The position numbers and the translations under genes were made by a program. Source: RBG-16-66-20 sp036262835 (GTDB taxonomy: Bacteria > Pseudomonadota > Gammaproteobacteria > Burkholderiales > SG8-39). From it: 45,454 bases of DNA. Within the stretch, counting starts at the first letter, position 1. Every line of letters begins with the position of its first letter. Below, one piece after another: positions 30,565 through 38,056 of this stretch. The stretch spans positions 1 to 45,454 of the forward strand of contig DATAID010000038.1 of assembly GCA_036262835.1 (NCBI GenBank), written 5' to 3'. The notes under the pieces were generated by a model. That model was not told the DNA's origin and did not search any database. It saw nothing but the letters and a program-made list of their open reading frames with translations.

Positions 30565-31427
30565 CACATCTCCTTCTCGCCGGCCTCGAAGGCCTTGACC
30601 GCTTCCTCGTGCACCGCGCTCACGGTCTCCTCCATCAGCTCGCGAAAGCGCGGGCTGGTGAGCACGGCGTAGTCGCGCGGGTGCGGGATGTCGACTTCGA
30701 GGATCTTCTTCGGCCGGCACGGCCGCGTGGTCATGATCGCCACGCGGTGGCCGAGGAAGATCGCCTCTTCCAGGTCGTGCGTGATGAAGAAGATGGTCAC
30801 CTTGTTCTTGTAGTAGATCTCGAGCAGCGCCTCGTGCATCACGGACTTGGTGAGCTGGTCGAGCGCGCGGAACGGCTCGTCGAGCAGCAGCACCTTGGGG
30901 TCGTTCATGAGCGCGCGCACGATCTCGACGCGCCGGCGCATGCCCGAGGACACCTCGCCGGGGTAGTTGTGCTCCACGCCGGCGAGCCCGGCATCGGCCA
31001 TGAGGCCGCGCGCTTTCTCGGCGGCCTGCGCTTTGGAGAGCTTGCCCTGGACCACCGGGCCGAAGGCGACGTTCTCGAGGTTCGTCTTCCAGGGGAAGAG
31101 CGCGCCGTTCTGGAACACGACCACGCGATCCGGCCCGGGATCCGCCTTGGGCCGGTCCGGCCCGCACAGCATCTGGCCGTCGAGGTAGATGGCGCCGCCC
31201 GTGATGTCGTGGAAGCCGGCGATGGCGTTGAGCAGCGTCGTCTTGCCGCAGCCCGAGGGGCCGACGATCATGCAGATCTCGCCCGCGCGAATGTCGAGGC
31301 TGCAGTCCGACACGGCCTGCACCGGGCCGCTCTTCGCCTCGTAGACCTTGTCGACGTGCTCGATGCGGATCGCGCCCTTGCCGCCCTGCGCGTTTCCCTG
31401 GCTGGCCTGGGAGAGCACCGCGCTCAT
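30564..31427 (-). CDS. NitT/TauT-type ABC transporter ATPase, copy A
   Basis: A 287-residue ATPase: Walker A GPSGCGKTTLLNAIAG, Q-loop VVFQNGALFPWK, Walker B VLLLDEPFRALD and H-loop FITHDLEEAIFLGHR. The ABC signature is unusual, VSSGMRRRVEI in place of LSGGQ. Copy B has a normal signature but lacks the H-loop His, so each copy has one altered motif; a mixed dimer would hold one complete set of parts. The start overlaps the stop of the fused permease (ATGA). Confidence 0.88.
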   Translation of the reverse strand: MSAVLSQASQGNAQGGKGAIRIEHVDKVYEAKSGPVQAVSDCSLDIRAGEICMIVGPSGCGKTTLLNAIAGFHDITGGAIYLDGQMLCGPDRPKADPGPDRVVVFQNGALFPWKTNLENVAFGPVVQGKLSKAQAAEKARGLMADAGLAGVEHNYPGEVSSGMRRRVEIVRALMNDPKVLLLDEPFRALDQLTKSVMHEALLEIYYKNKVTIFFITHDLEEAIFLGHRVAIMTTRPCRPKKILEVDIPHPRDYAVLTSPRFRELMEETVSAVHEEAVKAFEAGEKEM

Positions 31428-32812
31428 CGCCCGCCCCCGAGCGCGAGCTCGCGCACGCGCCACTGCATCATGTAGTCGCCCGCGAGCCTGACCAGCGCGC
31501 TGCTGACGTAGCCGACCACGCCGACCGACACCATGCCGATGATGATCACCACGTACTGGACGTTCACGTAGGAAGCGAGGATCAGGTAGCCCAGCCCGTA
31601 CTCGCCCGAGACCATCTCGCCTGCGACCAGCGAGAACCACGCCACGCCCACCGAGATCTGCAGGCCGGTGAAGATGAAGGGCAGCGCCCCGGGGATGACG
31701 ATATGCCGGAAGATCTGCCACTTGCTCGCGCCCAGGCACGCCGCGGCGCGCGGGTAGGACTCGTCGATCGACTGCACGCCGAGCATCGTGTTGAGCGCGG
31801 TGGCGTAGAAGGAGGCGAGCGTGGTGAGGAAGATGACCGGCGACTCCTGGCCCTTGAACATCACGATGGCGAGCGGCACCCAGGCGAGCACCGGGATCGG
31901 CCGCAGCGTCTCGAACACCGGAAAGGTGAACTCGCGGAAATTCTTCGACCAGCCGAGGAACAGGCCGAAGGGCACGCCCAGGCCCGTCGAGATGAGGAAC
32001 GCATACAGCACCCGGCGGATGCTCGACCAGATATGGACGTAGTAGTCCGGGGTATAGAGCGACATCCCGTAGGTCGGGTTCGGGTTGAACCACTCGAGCA
32101 GGACCGTTTTCGGGCCCGGCAGGCTCGCGAAACGCCAGACCTTGAACACCTCGGAGAGCAGGTACCAGGCACCGAAGAAGAGCACGAACCCGACCAGCAT
32201 CAGGTACGGCGTCGGGCTCTTCGCCCACTTGGAGAGACGGTACGCGAACATCTCCCACGCGCCGATCTCGCCCGCGGCCGCCTGGCGCTGGACCATGGGA
32301 CTCCCTCCTTTTCCGGCCGGCACGTCCTGGACCTGCGCAAGCCACGCCGGCACCGTGAAGTCCTCGACGATCATCTTGGCGCACCGCGCGAGCACATCCC
32401 GCGCGGCCTCGGGATCGCTCGCAAGCGCCTGCATCAGTTCCGCGCCGCTGATCCTGAGGAGCTCGGTGTCGGCCAGCATGGTGACGGTCGCGAACCGGCG
32501 CGCGGGCGCCTTGATGAGCGCCGCCCAGCCGAACACGTCGCCCGGCTGCATCGTCTTGGTGAGCACGCGGGCCTGGGTGGCGGGCCCGTGGGCGTGGTTC
32601 ACCTGGCCGGCGACCACGACGTAAAGATCCCTCGCGGGATCGTCGACCCGGTAGAGCACGGCGTCCTTTTGCGCGCGCTCCAGGACGGCGATGTCGGCGA
32701 CTTTCTCGATCAGCGCGGGCGAGAGGCCCGAAAACAAGACGGTGCCGCGCAGGAGCTCGACGAGCTCCTTGCGCGGCCGGGCCAGCCCCACCGGCTTGAT
32801 CTTCGGATTCAC
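31424..32812 (-). CDS. NitT/TauT-type ABC permease fused to an N-terminal cyclic-nucleotide-binding-fold domain
   Basis: A 462-residue protein from GTG 32812. Residues about 15-155 form a CRP-like sensor fold (LFSGLSPALIEKVADIAVLE, MQPGDVFGWAALIKAPARRF). A linker (about 156-205) leads to a six-helix permease from about residue 205: TFPVFETLRPIPVLAWVPLAIV, and EAA loop YPRAAACLGASKWQIFRHIVIPG. Sensor domains on importer permeases of this class are uncommon. Inside the linker, codons for GKGGS form a perfect Shine-Dalgarno 7 bases before Met173 (32296), so a permease without the sensor may also be made. It pairs with ATPase A. Confidence 0.85.
   Translation of the reverse strand: MNPKIKPVGLARPRKELVELLRGTVLFSGLSPALIEKVADIAVLERAQKDAVLYRVDDPARDLYVVVAGQVNHAHGPATQARVLTKTMQPGDVFGWAALIKAPARRFATVTMLADTELLRISGAELMQALASDPEAARDVLARCAKMIVEDFTVPAWLAQVQDVPAGKGGSPMVQRQAAAGEIGAWEMFAYRLSKWAKSPTPYLMLVGFVLFFGAWYLLSEVFKVWRFASLPGPKTVLLEWFNPNPTYGMSLYTPDYYVHIWSSIRRVLYAFLISTGLGVPFGLFLGWSKNFREFTFPVFETLRPIPVLAWVPLAIVMFKGQESPVIFLTTLASFYATALNTMLGVQSIDESYPRAAACLGASKWQIFRHIVIPGALPFIFTGLQISVGVAWFSLVAGEMVSGEYGLGYLILASYVNVQYVVIIIGMVSVGVVGYVSSALVRLAGDYMMQWRVRELALGGGR
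32301..32310 (-). promoter_or_regulatory. internal Shine-Dalgarno for a possible sensor-less permease start
   Basis: Minus-strand AAGGAGGGAG is followed by TCCC and then ATG at 32296-32294, in frame with the permease (Met173). It is one of the strongest ribosome-binding sites in the window yet lies inside a coding sequence, exactly between the sensor domain and the permease domain. Confidence 0.5.
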
Positions 32813-32814
32813 CG

Positions 32815-32832
32815 CTCTCGCCCTCCCGAGAG
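32815..32832 (-). promoter_or_regulatory. hairpin presenting the permease Shine-Dalgarno in its loop
   Basis: On the transcript strand CTCTCG-GGAGGG-CGAGAG forms a 6-bp stem whose six-base loop is the GGAGGG ribosome-binding site of the permease (GTG 32812). It lies between the binding-protein stop and the permease start. Such intercistronic stems often stabilise the upstream binding-protein message and reduce translation of the membrane components; here it could also be a switch. Confidence 0.5.
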
Positions 32833-32846
32833 TGCTGCGACTTTTG

Positions 32847-34001
32847 TCAGTCCTTGCGCCAGGTCGCCGGCAGCGTGATCTTGCCGCCCGGGTACTTGGA
32901 CGGGTCCTGGGCCTCGATCTTGGCCAGCGGAACCTTGAGGTTGCGCTTCTTCAGGATCTCGTCGGTCCAGGAGCTGTCCACCAGGTCCTTCGGCAGCTCG
33001 GCCGTCGGCAGCACCTTGATGCCGTGCAGGAACTCCACCTGCTCCTTCATCATGGCGCGCACGTCGTCGTTGATGCCGTAGTACATGATGTTGCGCACGT
33101 CGCCGCCGCCCATGACCTTCGGGTACTTGCCGGCCATCGACATCCACAGCACTTCCTTGCTGAAGCCCTGGGTGTTCTTGAGGGCCATCTCGACGACCTT
33201 CATGTAGTTCTCCGGCTTCGCCCAGAAGAGGTTGGCGTCGAGCTCCGCCTCGAGCCAGCCCTTCACCACGTCGGGGCGCTGCTTGATCAGCTCGTACTGC
33301 ATGGCCATGAAGCCGCCGTCCATCTTGCCGATCACCTTGGTGTCGCCGATGCGCTTGGCGATCCCCTCCATGATGATCTTGGAGGCGGTCGGCTCCCACA
33401 TGATCGACCCGTCCAGTCGCCCCGCCTTGAAGTTCGAGGTCTGCACCTCGATGTTCTGGTTGAGGTACTGCTCGGGCTTGATGCCGTACTTGCGCATCAT
33501 TTCCTGGCCGCTGCGGTCGGTGCAGCTGCCCTTCGCCACGGCCACGCGCTTGCCGTTCCACCATTTCACCGCCTCTTCAGGCGACTTGAAGTCCGGCGAT
33601 TCGTTCCGGGACAGGAACACGCTGCACTGGTCGTTGGCGAGGCCGAGCACCGCCACCATGCGCAGCTCGCGCACGTTGCGCTTGCTCAACGCGACGATCG
33701 TGGGCATGTCGCCCATGTAGCCGATGTCGTTCTTGTCGGCGAGCATCGCGTTGCCGACGATCGCGCCCTGCAGGCCGATCTCCCACTCCACGGTCGAGCC
33801 CTTGGGCAGGTATTTCTCCCACGGCTTCATTTCCTTCTGGATGACCGCCGACCACGCCTGCGTGTAGTACGGCTGGTAGCCGATCACGAGGTGCACCGGC
33901 TCGCCGGGCTTGCCGTAATCCTTGCCGAACGCCGCGCCCGAAGCGGCGAGCGCCGCCGCCACCGTTGCCGCGGCCGCGTATCTCTTGAACGTCTGTTTCA
34001 T
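32847..34001 (-). CDS. NitT/TauT-type ABC transporter periplasmic substrate-binding protein
   Basis: A 384-residue binding protein, first gene of the seven-gene ABC operon. Its signal peptide (RYAAAATVAAALAASGAAFG) is cut near KDYGKPGEP. Family features are VHLVIGYQPYYTQAWSAV, IGYMGDMPTIVAL, KRVAVAKGSCTDRSG and LDGSIMWEPTASKI. Members bind nitrate, bicarbonate, sulfonates, aromatic acids or pyrimidine precursors; the ligand cannot be told here. It has a strong ribosome-binding site (GAGGAGGAAGG). Proximity to Rieske oxygenases and sulfite-handling genes suggests an organic anion such as a sulfonate. Confidence 0.88.
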   Translation of the reverse strand: MKQTFKRYAAAATVAAALAASGAAFGKDYGKPGEPVHLVIGYQPYYTQAWSAVIQKEMKPWEKYLPKGSTVEWEIGLQGAIVGNAMLADKNDIGYMGDMPTIVALSKRNVRELRMVAVLGLANDQCSVFLSRNESPDFKSPEEAVKWWNGKRVAVAKGSCTDRSGQEMMRKYGIKPEQYLNQNIEVQTSNFKAGRLDGSIMWEPTASKIIMEGIAKRIGDTKVIGKMDGGFMAMQYELIKQRPDVVKGWLEAELDANLFWAKPENYMKVVEMALKNTQGFSKEVLWMSMAGKYPKVMGGGDVRNIMYYGINDDVRAMMKEQVEFLHGIKVLPTAELPKDLVDSSWTDEILKKRNLKVPLAKIEAQDPSKYPGGKITLPATWRKD

Positions 34002-34192
34002 GATCCCTTCCTCCTCGTAGACGATCGCATCATCGTGGAACTTCGCCCTGAACCGCCGCCACCACCGCAGCCGCAGAAAACGTTATGCACGTATCTACGG
34101 TACCACCTTCCGTCGCGATTTCACGCCGTTTTTCCCGGCAATGCCAGCCTCCGGGATAGAAAGTTTTTATGCGCACAACTCCGCGATTCATC
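34002..34192. promoter_or_regulatory. intergenic region between the ABC operon and the oxygenase operon
   Basis: It must contain the leftward ABC-operon promoter and the end of the leftward oxygenase operon. A CCCGGC...CCGGGA hairpin (about 34132-34158) next to T-rich DNA may be a weak terminator. Leftward, CATAAC is a possible -10. There is no GTTTC-N5-GAAAC box here, so the transporter may be controlled differently or be partly co-transcribed. Confidence 0.35.
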
Positions 34193-34516
34193 TCACCCCG
34201 CCTCCGGCAACGCGTCGCCGACCACGATCTCGTCGCCCTCGACCTTGACCTCGAAGCGCTGCAGCGGCTTCTCGGCGATGCCCTGCGGGGCGCCGGTGCG
34301 GATGTCCCATTGCCACAGATGCTGATGGCAGGTGAGCACCGACCCGTCGAAGATCCCTTCGCAGAGCGGAATCTCCTCGTGCGGGCATTGCGCCTGGCAG
34401 GCGAAGTACTCGTTTCCCGAGTTGGCGATCACCACCTTGACGCCGCCCTCCCCCTCGCACTCCTTCAGGCCGTTCGCGGGAACGTCGCTCTTGCGGCAGA
34501 CAATTCTTCGGGTCAT
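34193..34516 (-). CDS. Rieske-type ferredoxin of the oxygenase system
   Basis: A 107-residue protein with one Rieske [2Fe-2S] motif, CPH (in ACQAQCPHEEIPLC) and CHQH 16 residues later (LTCHQHLWQWD). The Trp-rich end of the motif resembles multicomponent-monooxygenase ferredoxins such as the T4MOC type. It shuttles electrons from the reductase to the oxygenase. The start overlaps the reductase stop by one base, and it is the last gene of the operon. Confidence 0.9.
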   Translation of the reverse strand: MTRRIVCRKSDVPANGLKECEGEGGVKVVIANSGNEYFACQAQCPHEEIPLCEGIFDGSVLTCHQHLWQWDIRTGAPQGIAEKPLQRFEVKVEGDEIVVGDALPEAG

Positions 34517-35550
34517 CAGCTGAACCGGTCGTAGCGGATAGCGTCCGGCTTGAGCTTGGCCTCGACGAGCAGGAACCGGATCGCCGCGTCCACGGCGGGC
34601 GGCGGCCCGGCGAGGTAGGCGCGCACGTTGTCGTACTTGCCGGCCATGGCCCGTTTCGCTGCCTCGTGAACGAAGCCGCGCTCGAACTTGAGCTGCGGCC
34701 AGTCGGCGCGCGCTTGCGCCGGCACGTCCTCGTCGGACAGGACGACCGTGATTTCCAGGTTTTCCGAGCGCAGGGCGCTCAGCTCGCGCAGGTAGAACGC
34801 GTCCTTCATGGTGCGCACGCCGAAGAACACCCAGCCCTTGAACCGCGAGAAATGATCCGCCGCCGCGGCGCGCTTCAAAATCGACATCATGCCGGCGATG
34901 CCGCTGCCGCCGGCGATGACGAGAAGGTTTTTCTCCGTACCAGGGGTGAAAGTCGCCTTGCCCAGCGGGCCGACGAGCTCGATCCTCGAGCCCGGCGCCC
35001 GGTCGGAAAAGAGCCATTCGGAGAAGCCGCCGCCGGGCTTCTTCTTGATCACGAATTCGAGCCCCTGCGCGCCGCGCTCGAAGTTCACCATCGAGTAGCC
35101 GCGCGCGCCGCGCAGGCCCGGCGCGTTGACCGCCATGAACTGGCCCGCCTCGAAGTCGCACGGCAGCTCGAGCGCGACGTCGATCGCGGTGACGTCGTGC
35201 GTGAGCGCGCGCACCGAGCGGATCGTGCCGGCGCGCGGGCCGACCGGGCACTCCTCGGGCGCGAACGCAGGCGCCGCGCGCGCCACCTCGATCTCGAGGT
35301 CGGTCTTCGCGGTGCACTGGCACATCAGGAACTCGTTGCGGCCGGGCTTGAAGCTCTTCTTGCCGGGCGCCTCGGGCCACAGGTCCTCGACTTCCCCCGA
35401 CACGAGCCGCGCCTTGCAGGTGCCGCAGGTGCCGGTCGCGCACTCGTAGGGCAGCGACACGCCGGCGCGCAGGCCCGCGTAGAGGACTTTCTCTCCCTGT
35501 CCAGCTTCGTAGGCGAAGCTGCGATCCTTCGCGGTGACTCGGACTTGCAT
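34516..35550 (-). CDS. ferredoxin-NAD(P)H reductase of the oxygenase system
   Basis: A 344-residue electron-transfer flavoprotein. The N-terminal plant-type [2Fe-2S] domain (1-95) has CATGTCGTCKARL and a distal Cys in LMCQC. An FAD domain (about 100-205) has RGYSMVNF, and an NAD domain follows (VIAGGSGIAGMMSIL, AYLAGPPPAVDAA). It passes NAD(P)H electrons to the Rieske ferredoxin next to it. Having both a ferredoxin-bearing reductase and a separate Rieske ferredoxin makes this a three-component oxygenase. Confidence 0.92.
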   Translation of the reverse strand: MQVRVTAKDRSFAYEAGQGEKVLYAGLRAGVSLPYECATGTCGTCKARLVSGEVEDLWPEAPGKKSFKPGRNEFLMCQCTAKTDLEIEVARAAPAFAPEECPVGPRAGTIRSVRALTHDVTAIDVALELPCDFEAGQFMAVNAPGLRGARGYSMVNFERGAQGLEFVIKKKPGGGFSEWLFSDRAPGSRIELVGPLGKATFTPGTEKNLLVIAGGSGIAGMMSILKRAAAADHFSRFKGWVFFGVRTMKDAFYLRELSALRSENLEITVVLSDEDVPAQARADWPQLKFERGFVHEAAKRAMAGKYDNVRAYLAGPPPAVDAAIRFLLVEAKLKPDAIRYDRFS

Positions 35551-35555
35551 CGGCC

Positions 35556-36011
35556 CTAGAACGGAATGTGCGAGCCGTAGCCGAGCTGGCGCGTCTCGAT
35601 TTTCACCACGCGCTGCGCGAGCCTGGGCTCGCCGCCGTCGAGCTTGACGGTGTCGACCAGGCGCGCGACCGCATAGAGCTCGGTCGCGCCGCCGTCGAGC
35701 GCGGTGCGAAAGACCTGCAGCGCGCTCACCACTTCGGCGGTCTGGCCGTTCATCTTCACCGTGTAGACGGTCGCGTGCCGCGTGAGCGGCGAATGGTCGC
35801 TGTTGTGGCGCGGCAGCTGCGTGAAGAGCGTCTCCATGCCCGCCCGGTCGTGATCGAGCCAGGTCATGTCCTTGCGGATCTCGGGGCTGTAGGCGGTCAC
35901 CTTGTAGCGAAACCCCGGGTCGCAGAGCGCGAGAAAGCCCTTGAAGTCCCGGTCGTCCATCGCCAGGCACGAGCGGTAGACGAGCTCCTCGATCTGGTGG
36001 CGCTGATCCAT
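35556..36011 (-). CDS. Rieske oxygenase beta subunit, copy 1
   Basis: A 151-residue SnoaL/NTF2-like protein of the ring-hydroxylating-oxygenase beta family: RHQIEELVYRSCLAMDDRDF, PLTRHATVYTV, VFRTALDGGATELYAVARL. Beta subunits shape the alpha3-beta3 hexamer and carry no cofactor. It is very similar to copy 2 at 40746 (same length, shared PLTRHA, DGGATEL and LPRHN). It sits three bases after the alpha-subunit stop, in the same operon. Confidence 0.9.
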   Translation of the reverse strand: MDQRHQIEELVYRSCLAMDDRDFKGFLALCDPGFRYKVTAYSPEIRKDMTWLDHDRAGMETLFTQLPRHNSDHSPLTRHATVYTVKMNGQTAEVVSALQVFRTALDGGATELYAVARLVDTVKLDGGEPRLAQRVVKIETRQLGYGSHIPF

Positions 36012-36014
36012 GCG

Positions 36015-37250
36015 CTAGGCCGCGACGCGGCTGGCCGCCGCCTTCACAGCAGGCTCCTTGCGGCCCTCGTGGTACGGGTCGTACGCCGGGCGCCCCATGC
36101 GCTTGCTCCATTCCGCATAGAAGTGCCGCATCCCGACCTCGTCGTGGATGGTGGCGTCCTCCTCGCGGCCGTGGATCACCCAGCGGCTGTCGGTGCCCTC
36201 GCGCATCGCGCGGCCCTGGCCGTGCACCGCGAGCAGGTCCTCGTGCAGGTTGCGCCCGAACGGGCCCCAGATGGTGTTGTGGTCGAAGATGCGCTGCGCG
36301 CGCATCTCGGGCGTATCGCGCTTCAGGCCCAGGCCGCGGAACTCGATCGCGACCTTGTTCGGCCCGAGCGGGATCACCGTGTCGATGCGAAGCACGGAGG
36401 TGCGCAGGTTGTAGGTCATGCCGGGAAAGAGATCGACCATGTACCAGCCGCCCGGCGAGAGCCCCGGCCAGCCCACGGCGCGCTCCTTCGAGCCTTCGTA
36501 CTTGTCGTACTGAATCGACATCGAGCCCACCGAGGCGTGGCCGTTCGCGAACGGGGTGTACTTCCGCTGGAAGTAGCCCGGCTGCATCATCCCGGTGATG
36601 CGGTTAAAGTAGTGCACGAAGTCGTGATAGAACTCGCTGTTGGTGTCGTGCCACAGCTTGTAGTTCGTGTTCACGACGGCGCGGTTGAAGTGAAACACCT
36701 CCATCGGCTCTTCCATGAACGGCACGAGCACGTCGAGCGAGCTGCCGATGTAATCCTTGAGGCTGCCGCAGTTGTCGTCGATGTTCACCCAGACGAAGCC
36801 GCCGAAGCCGATCTCGAGCTTCACCTCGCGCAGCGACGCATCCTCCTTGCAGAAGCGGTTCTGGTAGCCCTGCTCGGCGCGCGAGATCTCGATGCAGTTG
36901 CCGCGCGTGTCGTACGACCACGCGTGGAAGATGCAGGTCATGCGCTTCGCGTTGCCCGAAGGATCGTAGAGGATCGTGTTGCCGCGGTGCGGGCAGATGT
37001 TGTAGAAGCTGCGCACCTTCATGTCGTCGCCGCGCACGATGATGAGCGGCACGCCGGTCGGATGGATGAACGTGCGGTAGTCGAACGCGTTCGGGATCTC
37101 GGACTCGTGGCAGGCGATGATCCACGAGGGCTTGAAGAGCTTCTGCATCTCCTCGTCGAAGATTTCCTGCTCGGTATAGATGCGCGAATCGACGTAGTGC
37201 GTCGCCGGGAATTTCGGCTTCGCATTCCAGTCAGCAGCGGTCTTGGCCAT
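36015..37250 (-). CDS. Rieske non-heme iron oxygenase alpha subunit, copy 1
   Basis: A 411-residue catalytic subunit. The Rieske cluster ligands are Cys86, His88, Cys106 and His109 (CPH-X17-CIFH). The mononuclear iron region reads NSEFYHDFVH: His209 and His213 are the facial His ligands, and Glu206 occupies the place of the bridging Asp found in most family members, with the second His one residue closer than usual. A C-terminal acidic candidate lies in NLHEDLLAVHGQG. ATG 37250 has a strong ribosome-binding site (AAGGAGG). The substrate is unknown. The gene lies 82 bases beyond a GTTTC-N5-GAAAC box and heads the operon with beta, reductase and ferredoxin. Confidence 0.9.
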   Translation of the reverse strand: MAKTAADWNAKPKFPATHYVDSRIYTEQEIFDEEMQKLFKPSWIIACHESEIPNAFDYRTFIHPTGVPLIIVRGDDMKVRSFYNICPHRGNTILYDPSGNAKRMTCIFHAWSYDTRGNCIEISRAEQGYQNRFCKEDASLREVKLEIGFGGFVWVNIDDNCGSLKDYIGSSLDVLVPFMEEPMEVFHFNRAVVNTNYKLWHDTNSEFYHDFVHYFNRITGMMQPGYFQRKYTPFANGHASVGSMSIQYDKYEGSKERAVGWPGLSPGGWYMVDLFPGMTYNLRTSVLRIDTVIPLGPNKVAIEFRGLGLKRDTPEMRAQRIFDHNTIWGPFGRNLHEDLLAVHGQGRAMREGTDSRWVIHGREEDATIHDEVGMRHFYAEWSKRMGRPAYDPYHEGRKEPAVKAAASRVAA

Positions 37251-37331
37251 AGAAAGCCTCCTTATGCGCAATTTTGGGCCGCGATGCGCTCCACGGCAAG
37301 TCGTATCGCCTTAATTCTTAGGGCTTTTTCG

Positions 37332-37346
37332 GTTTCTCCGGGAAAC
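37332..37346. promoter_or_regulatory. GTTTC-N5-GAAAC box upstream of oxygenase operon 1
   Basis: The palindrome GTTTC-TCCGG-GAAAC is centred 89 bases before the alpha-subunit start, between the soxCD terminator and the operon. A further GAAAC half-site lies at 37358-37362. It shares both arms and the 5-base spacer with the boxes at 24244 and 39397. Confidence 0.55.
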
Positions 37347-37360
37347 ATGTGCCGGTAGAA

Positions 37361-37386
37361 ACAAAACGGCCGGCAAAGCCGGCCGT
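37361..37386 (-). terminator. rho-independent terminator of the soxCD-like genes
   Basis: ACGGCCGGC (37366-37374), loop AAA, GCCGGCCGT (37378-37386) is a perfect 9-bp stem. Read leftward it is followed by TTTTGTTT. It lies 16 bases beyond the SoxD-like stop, so soxCD and the oxygenase operon are separate transcription units although on the same strand. Confidence 0.85.
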
Positions 37387-37402
37387 CCGGACCACCCGAA
37401 GC

Positions 37403-38056
37403 TCACTTGCAATTGGTCATGCACCGCGTCGCGCTGGCGTCCGGCCGGTCGTCGACGATGAACGCATTGCGGTTCGGCATCTGCACTTTCGGCAGGCTCT
37501 GCGCGTCCATGACCGCGTCGGCGGGGATCAAGCCGTTCAGGTTGAGCAGATACGCCGTAAGCGCATAGACCTCGTCGTTGCTGAGCGTCTGCGGCCCGTC
37601 GAGCGGCATGGCGCGGCGCGTGTAATCGAAGAGGATGGGCGCATAGGGATACATGCTCCCCGGCGTGAGCACGCGCGGGTTGGAGTTCATCGTGCCGATG
37701 CCCCCGACCATCGTGCCGTACATCGAGCCGCCCTTCGCGTCCGCGCCGTGGCAGGCGACGCAGCGCGCCTCGAAGATCTTCTTGCCTTGCGCGGCCGTGC
37801 CGCGGCCGGCCGGCAATCCCTGCCCGTCGGGCGTGCGGATGTCGATGTTCCAGCTCGCGAGATCCGCCTCGCTTACCGCGTGTCCAAAGCGCGGCTTGTC
37901 GGGCAGCGGCTGCACCGCGTGCGGCGCCGTCTTGCCGAGCGGCACGCCCGCAGTGGAATGCACTGCCATGGGATTGCCGTTCATGCCGGCGCAGCCAAGA
38001 GCGGCGAGCGCGACCGTAACCGCAGCGGCGAGGAGCTTAAGCCTGGCTGATTGCAT
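37403..38056 (-). CDS. soxD: SoxD-like c-type cytochrome, mono-heme
   Basis: A 217-residue exported cytochrome c with one haem motif CVACH (Cys99, Cys102, His103). A possible axial Met lies in RRAMPLDG, and the SoxD-type ending reads VQMPNRNAFIVDD then RCMTNCK. The N-terminus (LLAAAVTVALAALGC) looks like a signal peptide, possibly of a lipoprotein with lipid at Cys22. Classical SoxD is about 380 residues with two haems, so this is a shortened type. It would accept electrons from the molybdenum subunit. Its start lies 20 bases inside the soxC end. Confidence 0.85.
   Translation of the reverse strand: MQSARLKLLAAAVTVALAALGCAGMNGNPMAVHSTAGVPLGKTAPHAVQPLPDKPRFGHAVSEADLASWNIDIRTPDGQGLPAGRGTAAQGKKIFEARCVACHGADAKGGSMYGTMVGGIGTMNSNPRVLTPGSMYPYAPILFDYTRRAMPLDGPQTLSNDEVYALTAYLLNLNGLIPADAVMDAQSLPKVQMPNRNAFIVDDRPDASATRCMTNCK

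Noticed and set aside
34002..34192. A fourth GTTTC-N5-GAAAC box before the ABC operon
   Set aside because: ATTTC-ACGCC-GTTTT and scattered GAAAAC look similar but do not match arms and spacing.
36015..37250. Identification of the oxygenase as methanesulfonate monooxygenase (MsmA)
   Set aside because: The gene set and context are suggestive, but MsmA is reported to have an unusually long spacing in its Rieske motif, whereas here it is CPH-X17-CxxH. The substrate is left open.
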